Source: Lantana camara | Taxonomy: Eukaryota; Streptophyta; Magnoliopsida; Lamiales; Verbenaceae | Assembly: GCA_037501455.1 (NCBI GenBank) | Contig: CM074862.1 | Span: 80,716,001-80,780,000 of the forward strand | DNA length: 64,000 nucleotides | Reading direction: 5' to 3' | Part shown: positions 45,447 to 57,454 of the stretch, piece after piece | Layout of the letters: each line of letters starts with the position of its first letter | How positions within the stretch are numbered: the stretch's first letter is position 1 | The notes under the pieces: generated by a model | What the model was told of the DNA's origin: nothing | Databases searched by the model: none | Seen by the model: only the letters and a program-made list of their open reading frames with translations | Translations under genes and position numbers: made by a program

Positions 45447-48400
45447 TCAAAGCCATTCTAAAGCTACTCTAAGACCCATCTTCTGAAGATGACCTTGGAA
45501 AGCTTCTCGACTAAGGGGTTTAGTAAGTGGATCTGCCACGTTCTCTGCTGATGTGACCCTCTCAATTTGCACATCTCCTCTTTTGATAATATCACGGATT
45601 AGGTGATACTTCCTCATAATGTGCTTGGTCCGTTGGTGAGATCTTGGTTCTCTTGCTTGAGCAACCGCCCCAGTGTTGTCACAAAACACAGTAATGGGGT
45701 CTTTCATGCTAGGAACAACATTCAACTCTTGAATGAAGTTTCTAATCCAAACACCTTCCTTAGCTGCATCATTTGCAGCTAAGTATTCGGCCTCAGTGGT
45801 CGAATCTGCAGTGGTAGTTTGCTTGGAACTCTTCCAACTCACTGCTCCGCTGTTTAGGCAGAGAATGTATCCTGACATTGACTTAAAATCATCTAAGTCA
45901 GATGCAAAGCTTGCATCGCAGTATCCTTCGACATTAAGATCTTTCTGACCTCCGTAAACTAAGAATAAATCTTTAGTACTTTTCAAGTACTTAAGAATAT
46001 TCTTCACGGCAGCCCAATGACCATCTCCAGGGTCAGATTGGAAACGACTTGTTACACTAAGTGCATAAGCCACATCCGGTCGAGTACATAACATTGCATA
46101 CATTATGCTACCTATTGCTGACGCATAAGGTGTATGAGTCATTCTTTCCTTCTCAAGGTTAGTCTCAGGACACATCTTCTTTGAAAGACATGTTCCTACA
46201 CTCATAGGAAGGTTCTTAACCTTTGCTGACTCCATATTGAATCTTTTCAATACTTTGTCAATGTACATCGACTGTGATAGTCCTATTAACCTTCTAGATC
46301 TATCTCTATAGATTTTAATTCCAAGGATATAGGACGCATCACCAAGATCTTTCATCTCGAATTGGTTCGATAACCATAACTTAGTCACTTTCATGTCATC
46401 CTTCGAATTCCCAATAAGAAGGATGTCATCAACATAAAGTACTAAGAATTGTACTGCGGTCTCCGATTCTTTTCTATACACAGAGGACTCATTCGAAATT
46501 TGAATGAAGCCAAACGCTTTGACTGATTCATCAAATCGAATGTTCCAATTCCTAGAAGCCTGTTTCAATCCATAGATTGATCTTTGGAGTTTGCAAACCC
46601 TTTGCTCACTCCCACTGAATGTGAAACCTATGGGTTGCACCATATAAATGTCTTTTTCAATGTCACCATTGAGAAAGGCAGTTTTCACATCCATTTGCCA
46701 TATCTCATAGTCATAATATGCAGCAATGGCAAGCATGATCCGAATAGACTTTTGCATTGCAACTGGCGAAAAGGTTTCATCAAAGTCCACACCGGGTCTT
46801 TGAGTGAATCCTTTTGCAACCAGTCTTGCTTTATAGGCTGCAATGCTTCCATCAACTCCAAGCTTTCTCTTAAAGATCCATTTGCAACCTATGGGTTTGA
46901 CCCCATCAGGCAAATCTACCAAGGTCCAAACCTAGTTGGAGTTCATGGAGTCCATTTCGGATTTCATGGCTTCTATCCACTGTTCAGAGTCAGAATCTGA
47001 AAGTGCCTCCTCATATGTTAAAGGATCGTTATCCTTTTGAGAGATTTCATGGAAGAATCCATACCATCTTTCCAGCTGTCTAGGAGTGCGTTCAGAACGC
47101 CTTAGAGGAGGATTTTCATGTGTATCGAAATTCGTGATTGGTTGTGGTTGATCAAAAGGGGACGTTTCTTCAGTGGGTGGTGTGGGATCACTTTGTACTT
47201 CTTCTAATTCTATGATCTTGCCTTTCTTTTGTTTAAGGAACGGTTCCTCAAGAAAAGTGGCATTTCTGGAAACAAACACCTTTTGCTCAGATTGATCATA
47301 GAAGTAGTATCCTATGGATTCCTTAGGATAACCTACAAAGTAGTAAAAGTTAGAAGGAGATTCTAACTTATCTCCCACTGTCCTCTTCACGTAAGCAGGA
47401 CAACCCCAAATTCTTAAGTAAGAATAACTAGGGATTTTACCATGCCACATTTCATAGGGCGTTTTAGGGACTGACTTAGAGGGAACTAGATTCAGAATCT
47501 TTGCTGCACTTTCTAGGGCATAACCCCAGAAAGAAGGTGGTAAGTCAGTGAAACTCATCATGGAGCGAACCATATCAAGTAGGATTCTATTCCTTCTCTC
47601 AGAAACTCCATTAAGCTGAGGAGTTCCCGGAGGAGTCCACTGAGAGATAATCCCATTATCTTTTAGATGATTAAGGAATTCTTCACTAAGATATTCGCCT
47701 CCTCGATCAGATCGAAGTGCTTTGATCTTGTGACCAGTTTGGTTCTCAACCTCCTTTTGAAATTCTAAGAATTTCTCAAAAGCTTCAGATTTATACTTCA
47801 TTAAGTATACATAACCATACCGACTAAAGTCATCAGTAAAGGTTATGAAATACTGATGATTGTTTCTAGTGCTTACACTAAGCGGTCCACAAACATCAGT
47901 ATGGATCAAATCCAATACCTCAGTGGCACGTTCCACAGTTCCTTTAAAAGGAATTTTGGACATTTTTCCTTTGAGACAGGATTCGCAAGAAGTTAACTCC
48001 TTAAGATCATTTTCAGAGAATGATCCTAAAGTGTTTATCTTTCTAATTCTGTTCTTGGAAATGTGTCCTAATCTAGCGTGCCATAAGGGAGCTGAAACTT
48101 TGTCATCTCTCTTACGCTTCGTTTCTCGTTGTATATTCATAATATTGATATTCTGAGCTAGATAAAGTCCATTACTTAGAGTACCGATGTGAACGGAAGA
48201 GTTGTTCCGTTTGATAAAGTATTTACCATTCTTAATATAAGTTTCATAACCTTCACAATCTAATATTGGAACTGAAATTATATTACGAATAATGCTCGGT
48301 ACATAAAGGACTTTATTTAAGACTAACTCAAAACTACCTAAATCTAATCTAATTGTGCCTAAAGCTCGAGCTTCAACGTTTGAGCCATCACCGATCTTCA

Positions 48401-49354
48401 AGACACATTCTCCTTCTTTGAGTTGTTGGACTTCACTTAGCATCTGTACATCATTACAGATATGAGTTCCACAACCGGTATCAAGTACCCAAGAAATAGA
48501 ATTAATAGAAAGATTTACTTCAACGAGAAAGATACCTTTCTTTAGAGTAGCCTTGTACTCAGGGCAATTTCTCCTCCAATGTCCCGCTTTGCCACAATGG
48601 AAGCAAACATCCTCTTTCTGATCAAGCTTCTTCTTTTGGGCCTTCCCCTTCGAAATGCCACCAGTGGGCCTAAGGGGTTCCTTCTTCTTCTTTTGGGCTT
48701 TCTTGCCCTTACCTTTAGAAGGCCCAGAAGAGGAAGATGGAGCATTCACCATCAGAACCTTATTGTCCTTCTTGATCGTGCTTTCAGCAGTCACAAGCTG
48801 ACTAATCAGCTCAGCTACAGTAGCACCAACATGATTCATGTTGAAGTTAAGGACAAATGGGTTGAATGATGGAGGGAGCGAAGCTAGCAACAAATCTACT
48901 GAAAGCTCATCTTTCAGCGGCATGTCCATGGAAGCAAGTTTCTCAGTAAGGGCAAGAAACTTGAGTCCATATTCATGGACACTTGAACCTTCCCTCATTC
49001 TCAAGTGGAACAATTCCTTTGAAGTGTTATACCTTGTAACACGTTCATGAGGGAGGTAAAGTTGCTCTAAGTGGTCGTAAATCTCCCAAGCGAATTCCAT
49101 TGCCTCATGTTGCCTTTGCAAGTCCGGAGACATGTTAGCCAACATAAGGCAATGGGCTTGGAGATTATCATCTTTCCACTTCTGAATCGCATCCCACTCG
49201 GCCCGAGTGGGAGCCTCCCCTTCGGGACTAGGCTCCCATAAGTTCTCTTCTCAGAATCTAAAATGATTTTTAGATTCCTCAGCCAATCAGAATTGTTGGG
49301 ACCAGTCAACTTGTTTGACTCGAGGATCGATACAAGAGGGTTTTTGGTTGCCAT
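45447..49354 (-). pseudogene. gag-pol: Copia gag-pol polyprotein, one frameshift and one stop
   Basis: The start is the ATG at 49354 (MATKNPLVSILESNKLTGPN). The frame shifts near 49235-49250, then stays open from before 49145 to a TAG at 46934-46932. After that stop the same frame continues to 45447. In the 737-residue stretch starting at 49145: gag at about 1-130; zinc knuckle CFHCGKAGHWRRNC at 181-194; protease DTGCGTH at 222; pre-integrase H356/H361/C387/C390; integrase D417, D480 and E516 (DD35E). After the TAG: reverse transcriptase QMDVKTAFLNG and YVDD (residues 163-166 of that stretch), then RNase H with YCDASFASD, TEAEY and FCDN. The TAG probably replaced Gln just before the reverse transcriptase. 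The order PR-INT-RT-RH is diagnostic of Ty1/Copia. Confidence 0.95.
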
Positions 49355-49560
49355 TTCAAAACACGTAGAGAATCACAGAATCTACGACCTAAATGGTAAA
49401 ACAGAGAACTAGTGAGCATGCTGAATTATAACGATATACAAAAGATAAGGTCTTTAATCTAATGTAGCTCCCACTGTTTTTCAAAGATCTAGAATTCCCA
49501 AAGATCTAAGAGGAACACGTTTCCCGATGGGTACTAAGATCCTAGGCATTTTACCTCGAA

Positions 49561-49880
49561 CCCACGACTCGCGGACATTCTAAGTAAGAACCCTAGGTAG
49601 GTACAACTTACCAATTCTAACACCTTTAGAACTCTTAGTAATTGTTTTTGCATCACCTATCTTTCAATATGGACCCACGACTCGTGCGACATCCATATTT
49701 ACTTAGGCGTTAAGCTAGACCCATCAATCATAAGATCATGACCAAAACTTAGTTCGAACGACCCACGACTCGCGGACATCGCCCTTGCTAAAATTGGCCA
49801 TGAAATATTGATCATTTAAAATGATCAATTAGGTAACTAAGAACTAATAAGCTCCACTAGCTATCCCACGACTCGCGGAC
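49561..49880 (-). repeat. Four dispersed leader repeats (GTCCGCGAGTCGTGGG)
   Basis: On the plus strand, CCCACGACTCGCGGAC at 49561-49576, 49762-49777 and 49865-49880, and a variant with one extra base, CCCACGACTCGTGCGAC, at 49674-49690. The spacing is irregular (about 90-115 bp) and the flanks differ, so the motif itself appears to be maintained. Confidence 0.8.
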
Positions 49881-51039
49881 AATAACTAGCTTCACTTACT
49901 AAACTTAAAACCTATTGATGGAATGCTAGGAATTTAATTCAAAATTTGCATCTCGAATTAAACACCTATTTGTTCGAAATTAGCTTAATATTTAATGGGA
50001 ATTTTTGAATCAACCGGAGAGTTGTCCGGTTCGACCTCACCAACATATATGTTATCCAATTTTATTAGTCTTGATTAATGCAAGTACACTTAAATGCATT
50101 TCAAACAAGCACATAAACAGATAACATGTCCTAGCATGATACTAACATGTAATGATCATGGGTTCTACCTATCTTATGCGTGATATGTGGGAGCCACTCC
50201 ACAATCACAAGTTCTAACATACATGCCACATAAACAGTTTAAATCACATAAGGGAAAGCGGTAACAAAATACGAGCCCTATCTCTATTACATTTAACAAT
50301 TGAGATTCCCCTCCCTAACATTTTGAGGGGTCTTCACTTATGGCCTCCTTGTTACTTGAATGTGGTCCCATCTTACTCCATGGGTGCATTGTCTCCAAAA
50401 TGAAAATAAAAACCTCACCACCTATCTCTACTCTCAAATTACAATAAAAAGGAAAAAGACATAAAGTAATAAGGCTCAATCTTCATATTGGCCTTAGACA
50501 ATTACACAGGGCATACCCCGGCCTCAAAAACAGTAATATGGAAAGCCACATAATAAATCACATAACAGTACGCACATAAGTGAGGCTCCAACCCCAATTT
50601 AAAAATGCAATTATAGGGCTCCAACCCCAATTTAAACCATCCATGTGCATAAATTAAAACCATACATAGATCTAAACCCATGATCACCTAACATGCTTTT
50701 GCAAGAATTTAAATTTAACCAATAAATTAAAATTCTCGCTTTAAGCACTAATAGCTTAAAACATGACTTAGATGCAATTCTTGTTCAAGAGCCTTTTCTA
50801 TAAAACCCGAAAAACAATGAACTAATAAAATTCCAATTAATTTCTGAAAATTAATAATTTTATTCTTTCAATATTTTCAGAAAATAAAGATTGTAATTTT
50901 TCCAAAGTTTAAATCGCTTAAATTTCTAAAATCCCAATTTAAACAATTATTTCAAAAATAATTCAAATTTAATAAATAAATTGTTTTTAGAAAAAATTAA
51001 ATCGGGATTGGATTGGACTAAACACGAAAATCAAGATCG

Positions 51040-51295
51040 CGAAACGAAGGCCCCGGATTCGCCCGCGCGCCAGCCCAGGCCGAGAGCACGCCTCGCGCGC
51101 GAGCGCACGCGCAGCGCGCACGCCTTCTCGCGCGCAAGGCGCGCGCTGCGCCTAGGCAGGAGGCAGGCGGACGAGGGAAGGCTCCCGCGCGGTTGCGGGA
51201 GGTGCTGGCGGGCGGAATCGGCGGGCAGTCCCGCGCGGTTGCGGGACTGCTAGGCGGGCGGTTGCACGGGCCTGGCGTGCTATGCCTTAGCACGT
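51040..51295 (-). other. GC-rich island in the Copia leader
   Basis: About 255 bp dominated by GCGCGC, GCGGG and similar words inside an AT-rich element. It contains an inverted repeat, GCAGTCCCGC..GCGGGACTGC (51224-51249), and alternating GCGCGC runs. Open frames appear on both strands (51018-51293 minus, 50981-51253 plus) mainly because GC-rich DNA has few stops. A structured RNA or an acquired host fragment are both possible. Confidence 0.7.
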
Positions 51296-51572
51296 CCAGG
51301 CTCGCATTTTCGTAACGCGATTTCGTGTTTCGTACTTTTGTTCAAAAACCAAAACAATCCAAAATTCAAAAACACGAATTAAATTAATTTCTATCAAAAC
51401 GGTTTTCCAAAAACACAATTTAAGAAAACAGTTTCAGAAATTCAAGAAAAATTACAGTTTCGTATTTCAGGCTTTCTAAAAGAACTCATGAATACCTAAT
51501 TCGCATCTAAGCCTAAGAATTTCTACCAAATTCAGAATAATTGAGACGAATCAGAAACACGATTAACGAGGT

Positions 51573-51585
51573 GGCTCTGATACCA
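51573..51585 (-). other. Copia primer-binding site (tRNA-Met type)
   Basis: Minus strand TGGTATCAGAGCC, two bases after the 5' LTR end. Confidence 0.95.
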
Positions 51586-51973
51586 CTTGTTGGAAAACAC
51601 GAATCAGAAAGCAGCGGAATTTAAAAAATTTTCCCAACAAAAGGACCTTGAACTCGCAATCGTTTATCCAAATTCGTAAAGATAGAAAACTTAGTTTTCT
51701 TTTAATTCTTTCTTGAAGCGTTTCAAGCCACCCAAGAACGCTCTTCACGCGGCTTGATCCCCTCTCCTTGGTAAAGCTCGAATCTTCAAACTTCTAACTT
51801 GAAGTCTCTAGAGATGGTCCACCAACTTGATCACAATCTAACTAGTAAGGATGCTAGTTCTCTAGTTAGTGTTTAGGCTTAACCTAGGGCTTTGTTTATC
51901 TTGGAGAAAGGAAGGTGTTCAACACATGAACCAAGAATTGTCTATTAGCTCTAAAGGGGAGCATGAGCTCCCC

Positions 51974-51981
51974 TATATATA
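51974..51981 (-). promoter_or_regulatory. Copia LTR TATA box
   Basis: TATATATA in the context CCTATATATAGGGG on the minus strand. The 3' LTR counterpart is 43861-43868. It is a plausible core promoter downstream of the G-box cluster. Confidence 0.6.
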
Positions 51982-52326
51982 GGAAAGGGAAGGGGCGGCC
52001 GAACCTAGTCCTTATGGACTAAGGATTTGGTCCCTCTCTCCTATTACTTGATCTTCAAGTAATTTCCAACTTTGACTTTGAATTCAAATTCAAATCAACT
52101 TTAGGAGAGCTAAAATTATCCAAACTATTTTTGGATTATTTTATACTTTATTTATTTAAAATAAATAACTTATTTTTTCTAATTAATTAATTCATAATTA
52201 ATTAACTAGATTATTTTTTCTCCAAAATAAGACTTTCTTATTAATTCAAAATTAAACCAAAGTCTATTAAATAATTAACACATTTAATTATTTAATACAT
52301 ATATATACAATATATATATATATATT

Positions 52327-52398
52327 CACACGTGTGTGACACGTGTCACAGTGACACGTGTCACTCACGTGAGCCACACGTGTGATTTCACACGTGTG
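52327..52398. promoter_or_regulatory. G-box cluster, 5' LTR copy
   Basis: Same six CACGTG sites as in the 3' LTR, from 52329 to 52396, with no change to any core. This is the functional upstream copy if the element is transcribed. Confidence 0.75.
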
Positions 52399-53815
52399 GA
52401 ACCCTCTTGGCCCGATTAACTCGTTTAATCATTTTTAAGCCTCAACTCATGTAACCAAGTTGTTGTGTGTGACCCTCTAGGTTCTCAATTCAATTAGCAG
52501 TGACCCTAATTAATTAATTCACTAATTAATTAATCAGTCCACAGATTAAACGACCATAGTCTAGCAACAGGTGTTTAACCCCTAGCTGAATTGGAATGTT
52601 CGGATTCGACAGAACCTTTAAGTCATTGATTCATGTGAGATACAATCCTCCTACTTACTATCTCTCAACCAAGATCTAGGGCAAGGGAATAATCAAAACC
52701 CTAATAATCCGGTCTTAAAGCTAAGTGCATTTCATATCCATTTGATCTCAATCCAAGAAACCCTTTTCTTGATGTCTTGATCTACTGCCTTGGCCAAGGA
52801 CTCCATATGGTATATGAATGACTTTCACAATAAGAGATCACCTTGCAAATGCAAGTGTAGGTCCTTTCTTGATTCTCATTCACTTTCATGAATCACTTGT
52901 GCAGCCCCAGCATAAGCCTTGAATCAGTTGTCTAAAGCGACACCCTTTAAAGCTTATACCTAAGACTACAGAGTTAACTCATAAAGTGACAAGGAACCTC
53001 AAGTCATAAGGATCAATTAATCACATCAACGACTCGTGAGATATTTCCTAATCTGGAAGTTTCTATTTCCTAAAATAGAATCTTCCTTTCCCATTTAGGA
53101 ATGTTCTCACACGGGGCACCTCAGTGAACTTACTTATTAAAGTAAGCACCCTCATGTATCACGCACGTATCAACTATACACTTTGCACCTCCATGAAACA
53201 AGGTGGTCCTTCTTAAGGGCGTGATTCCATAAGCGAGCCTTAGAGGAGTCAGGTTGACACTCCCACTGTCTGTAGGACTCATCGGCTTGGAGTATTTTAC
53301 TAATCATGACTTATGTGATATAGGGCTCGTTTCATCAACCATTTCACCTAAATGGTAGAGTCCTAAAGTCATCAGGATTAGGGGAGTTCTCATACATGCA
53401 CAACTAAAGTAAACGCATACCAAATAAGAGCACATAAAGAAGTGTTGCCTTAATTCGTTATTTCATTCAAAGATTGTCTGTGATTACAATAAGGAAAAGC
53501 ACAAAGCGGATATACAATCGGCTTTCTAGGGCACTATTCCTAACACCAACCTATAGCGAATGGGTGACAATAAAAAAAAAACCCACTAGCTTGGCGGGAC
53601 TAACCCTCAATTATATACAACATGCATAACCGAAACGGAATCATACAATACATACATTCAATTCATTAGCATCACCACTTCCTCCAATACAAACCATTAT
53701 TCCAAATTTAAAAGTACCCAGAAATTCATATCATTACAAATATACATCAATAATTTACAATGAACATTCTAGATTCAAAAGTAAAGATCTGACTCGATCC
53801 CACCTACCATGCAAC

Positions 53816-54513
53816 CTGCAGACCTGAAAATGTGAGGTGTCAGTCTATGAAAGACTAAGTGAGGGGTATAGATAAATATTATCGCAATTAACATGCAAGC
53901 CATAATCTCAGGTAAGGTTTCAATAAAAGAAACAATATAAGTTCAATATTAGAATAGATCTCGCCCGAGATTACAACTAAATCCATTTAACGATACAATC
54001 ATTATCAACTCTATTCAATCAGTGGCCCGGCGAGTGAGGACAATTCTCCAACCTTACTCCGATAGTGAACATTACCGATATTTAGATTATCCATAGTGAA
54101 GTGAACATGCAAGTTATTACAGTGCACAATTAGCAGTTGCAATCCCTTTTTCCTCCAGTGATGGTGGGATTTCAAGGGCCCACCACCCAATCTCATTGGG
54201 CATAGGGTTCATGAGTCCCTATGCCCGAAACTCCTTCCTCCACTAATCTCCTAGTAGATTCGGGGGTCATCCCAAAGTTGGTGAGGATAGCGCAAGAGTT
54301 ACCCGTCAGGCCTTGCTTCCTTGGTTAGCTCAATACACTACCCTCGGGCCCAAAGTGAACATGTTTTACTCGCCCAATCAATCAATCAATCCATTCCGTG
54401 AAATCAGGTTAAAATCATAAGGTTTGAAAAACTATAGATATATAGATATATTTTGGCCGAAAATATCACGTAGGGGGTTGTATGGGTTCTATATATCTAG
54501 AATTAAACCTCAC
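53816..54513 (-). other. Candidate intron within LARD3 LTR A
   Basis: Minus-strand donor-like CAG/GTGAGG at 54513-54512 and acceptor-like TCTGCAG/GT at 53817-53816. The LTR B counterpart is 60886-60189, with TTAG/GTGAGG as donor. Confidence 0.35.
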
Positions 54514-55319
54514 CTGACGAGCGACGGAACAAGATAAAATGCAAGAAAGTGTCGAAACGATCAATGATCTCCACCCTGGAGAAAAAAACTGGGCAAGAAA
54601 GGAAATAATGGGAACTCGTGAGACAAGACTCAATATGAGACCAAGTATGATGAACGGCCGTGCTCATGTAAATAAATAAAACAAGCAATCAAGTGACACT
54701 TAGCATGTATGAACACCAATTAACACCTAAGAGGTGAAATTAATATCAAAAAATCATGTATTCATATCATTCAATTATTTCAAGTTCAATTCATATAAGG
54801 CATGGAATCAGACAATCACGTTTGAGCAATTAAGTACCAAGAAGTGTCAAGTAGAAGCATACTTATCAATTAATCAAGTATATATATCATATAATTCGCA
54901 TATCGAAGCCAAGAGAGTAAAAGGAATGCAATAAAAAAGGTTTTGGTGAAGTTTGGTAAAAACGGACAATTTTAGGAAACGCACACGCTGTAGGAAAACT
55001 GGAATATCTTTAATTATAGAAGTGGGAATTGAGTTTTGTTTATTGGTAATGAAACTAGACACAAATACCTTTCCGATGCTATATGTCTCGTTTTCTAGTT
55101 CAAAGCGAGGAGAAAATGGCAAAAGCTTGAAGTTAAGCGTGTGCAGTTTGTCAGGAAAATAGCGACACCTAAAATAATGGATTATATCTCACAACCTAGA
55201 AAAGATATTGACATGATTTAAATTGGATCTTAATCTATACTTCAATATGTTTCCGTGGGTTCAAAAATCAGGTCATTTGGAGTTCGTATGAGGGAGAAAC
55301 GGGCGTGTGAAGTTTGCAC

Positions 55320-55405
55320 TGGAAGCAGATACGGGCGTGTCGTAACTCGCGAATGAGGCAGTAGCCTCCGACACGGGCGTGTCGGAATTGAACTGCGGAC
55401 TGACA
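55320..55405 (-). repeat. LARD3 palindrome cassette
   Basis: CCGACACGGGCGTGTCGG at 55368-55385 is nearly palindromic, flanked by TACGGGCGTGTC and GACACGAGCGTGTC variants. It lies about 1.07 kb from the LTR start and is related to the LARD1 cassette. The LTR B copy is near 61690-61790. Confidence 0.8.
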
Positions 55406-55912
55406 CGAGCGTGTCAAAGCAATTTGGGCAAAAAACAGGGTAAAAACAGGGTATAGGCACTGGAATTGGCTCCCAAATCATCCCAACACCAAATCAATGC
55501 AAGAAAACAACCTAAAACTAACATATAACATGTATATGATCATATATATCAATTAGGCACCATTTAATCCATCAAATATGCATCAATCATCAATCAAACC
55601 TTATATATATATATATCATGATATCCAAGTCTCATATTATTCGTGAATTCATGCAAGCTTTCAAGATTAATGATCCTAAGCATGCTTCCAATCACTTATA
55701 CACAAGAAATCATCAAATAACCATCAAACCCTAACCATCATATAATCAAGAGATTCATCATGTTCTCATACTACCTTAGAATGGATGAAGGATAAGATGA
55801 AATGGTGAGATGATGATGATGGTGCGTCAAGCTCCACAATTCCTTCACAAATCTAACTTGAAATATGATGAAATTCCCTTCCTTCCTTCCTTGGTGTTTT
55901 GATCGTGTATTA

Positions 55913-55917
<5 letters not shown>

Positions 55918-55944
<27 letters not shown>
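55918..55944. repeat. (GT)n(GA)n microsatellite
   Basis: A GTGTGTGTG then GAGAGAGAG run inside the LARD3 LTR. The LTR B counterpart is near 62290-62318. Confidence 0.8.
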
Positions 55945-56457
55945 TTTCTTGATGAAATGTAATGTATGGAATGAGAGAGAAGAGATGCATATAAGATATA
56001 TTATATCTCCCACTAAATACATGAATCATCATTATTTGCACTTAAGTCCTTGAATTGTTTGAGTGGATGCAATCAAGTTTCATTCCAAGAAAATTGATCA
56101 AATAGATTCAATTCATGTTATGCAATTAAGTCCATATAATTAGGAAATGATCAAGTAAAGTCATATAGAAGCATTTAATCACTTATCAATTAATTCACGT
56201 ATTTTCCACTTTAGTGACAATTCATACAAATGCATAAAAGTATATAATGCATATAATATCATGAAAGTTATAAATAAATAATTAAAATAATTCTCAAGTT
56301 AGGGAAAATGATCAATTAAAGACAATTAATCAAATAAGACATGTTCGGCAATTAATTCACATAAATTCTCCCGTTAACAATAATTTCATGGAAGCAATTA
56401 GTAATATAATATCACATAATATCATGTAATGTATAACCGTAAAAACGGGGCGTTACA

Positions 56458-56474
56458 ACTCTCTCCCCCTTCAG
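56458..56474 (-). other. LARD3 polypurine tract, copy 1
   Basis: Minus strand CTGAAGGGGGAGAGAGT, directly before LTR A. The identical second copy is at 62832-62848, before LTR B. Confidence 0.88.
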
Positions 56475-56527
56475 AGGACCTGGTCCCCAAGTCTGTACTC
56501 GAGTTCTGGATCTATAGAACAATCAGT

Positions 56528-56690
56528 GAGAGAGCCCCGTCTCTCAAACAAGCAACGAGAGCACCCTGTCTTTGAAACGAACAATGAGAGAACCCCGTTT
56601 CTCAAACAAGAAATGAGAGAACCCCGTCTCTCAAACACGCAATGAGAGAACCCCGTCTCTCAAACACGTAATGAGAGAACCCCGTCTCTC
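56528..56690 (-). repeat. LARD3 hairpin array, six units of 29 bp
   Basis: On the minus strand units read GAGAGACGGGGTTCTCTC (clearest at 56615-56632, 56644-56661 and 56673-56690). 56528-56545 is GAGAGACGGGGCTCTCTC, 56586-56603 has one wobble or mismatch in the stem, and 56557-56574 is degenerate. The copy before LTR B is at 62902-63064. The array begins about 55 bp from the polypurine tract. Confidence 0.85.
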
Positions 56691-56782
56691 AAACAAGAAA
56701 CACCCAACCTAAGCTCAAGTGAATAAACACTCGCACACAATCCGACACATAAGGAGCAAGTATAAGAAGTCAAGTATTCCAA

Positions 56783-57094
56783 TTAGTCATACAAACAATT
56801 AACAATTACAAAGAACCATAGATGGCAATAATAAAATGCATAGTGCATGTGATATGCATGTTTAGGTGTACCGTTCACCGATGTAATGAAGTTTGAAATT
56901 GATAACTTTCCAGTATCGTTGCATAGTCTGATCCCTAACTGGCTTGATTCCTCAACATGCCCATTGTATGTATTAAATATCCTCTCAATCTTCATGCCAC
57001 GAACAAATTCTTTATCCTTTCTTGCTACAACAATCCGGAGTTTCAACTCTTGAATGTGCACTTGGTAGTAATCCAACCCACTCATTCTTCCCAC
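56783..57094 (-). other. Short open frame in LARD3 (103 codons), coding status unknown
   Basis: Starts MGRMSGLDYYQVHIQELKL and ends with a hydrophobic stretch (LWFFVIVNC). The frame is identical in interior 2 (63157-63468), as expected for a recent duplicate. The LARD2 counterpart (24741-25080) is broken by stops but keeps VNGTPKYAYH. No domain recognised. Confidence 0.25.
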
Positions 57095-57163
57095 AAATTA
57101 TAGTTAACCTCCTCCGATGCCCGAGCTAGTTGCTTGATAGCTCAAAGTTCGGTTTCTACCCTT

Positions 57164-57454
57164 TTAATATTCCCGGTTCATCACAGAAAATGACTGATGA
57201 GTCGGTAATCTATCTTGTTCACATAGTGATTTCCTTTTTAAGAATTCCATTTCCAAACTCAGTTGAATTAACTCCCATGTGATCCTTTCGTTCCGATCTT
57301 GAATGATAATCGCCTTCCTTGTAAAATTCTCATTTATGATCAAAGTATGTTCTCTTGACTTGTAAAAACCATTATCTCTCCCATTTCTCATCAAATTTCT
57401 TTTTGTTTCAGCTCGGCTTAAGATATGCCTCCTTATAGCTTTAGGAATCTCCAT
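57164..57454 (-). other. Short open frame in LARD3 (96 codons), coding status unknown
   Basis: Starts MEIPKAIRRHILSRAETKRN; strongly basic, no recognised domain. It is open to codon 96 here and shifted after about codon 70 in interior 2 (63593-63829). It shares its frame with LARD2 24411-24524. Confidence 0.25.

Larger units (their letters stand above)
49355..51572 (-). other. Copia untranslated leader, 2.2 kb
   Basis: Between the primer site and the gag ATG. It has no long frame that I can support. It holds a GC-rich island at 51040-51295 and four copies of a 16-17-bp motif at 49561-49880. Such a long leader is unusual for Copia and could hold packaging or translation signals. Confidence 0.8.
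43475..53545 (-). mobile_element. Ty1/Copia retrotransposon, complete, nearly intact
   Basis: 10.07 kb, coding on the minus strand, with LTRs at 43475-45430 and 51588-53545, the 5-bp duplication CCAAC, a primer site at 51573-51585, a purine tract at 45431-45442, a 2.2-kb untranslated leader and one gag-pol reading frame broken by one frameshift and one TAG. By eye the LTRs differ at only about a dozen positions in about 1.96 kb, which marks a recent insertion and the youngest layer on the right side. I do not assign a Copia lineage. Confidence 0.95.
51588..53545 (-). repeat. Copia 5' LTR, 1958 bp
   Basis: On the minus strand it starts TGTTAGGAATAG (53545) and ends TTTTCCAACA (51588). It is nearly identical to the 3' LTR, with scattered single-base changes and a 2-bp longer TA run. 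The G-box cluster is at 52327-52398. Confidence 0.95.
43390..56457 (-). repeat. LARD3 LTR A (3' terminal), split by Copia
   Basis: 43390-43474 plus 53551-56457 form a 2.99-kb LTR. On the minus strand it starts TGTAACGCCCCGTTTTTACG at 56457 and ends CCGGGTGCTACA at 43390. It holds a palindrome cassette near 55368-55405, donor-like CAG/GTGAGG at 54513-54512, a hairpin at 53841-53859 and TCTGCAG/GT at 53816. Confidence 0.9.

Noticed and set aside
46584..47000. 138-codon plus-strand open frame
   Set aside because: It lies antisense over the Copia pol, whose domains are clear on the minus strand.
50981..51293. Proteins of 90-91 residues on both strands of the GC island
   Set aside because: Arginine/alanine/proline-rich frames expected from GC-rich DNA with few stop codons; no start context or homology seen.
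53551..56457. A truncated LARD3 LTR separate from 43390-43474
   Set aside because: The CCAAC duplication and the uninterrupted LTR B show the two pieces are one LTR split by the Copia element.
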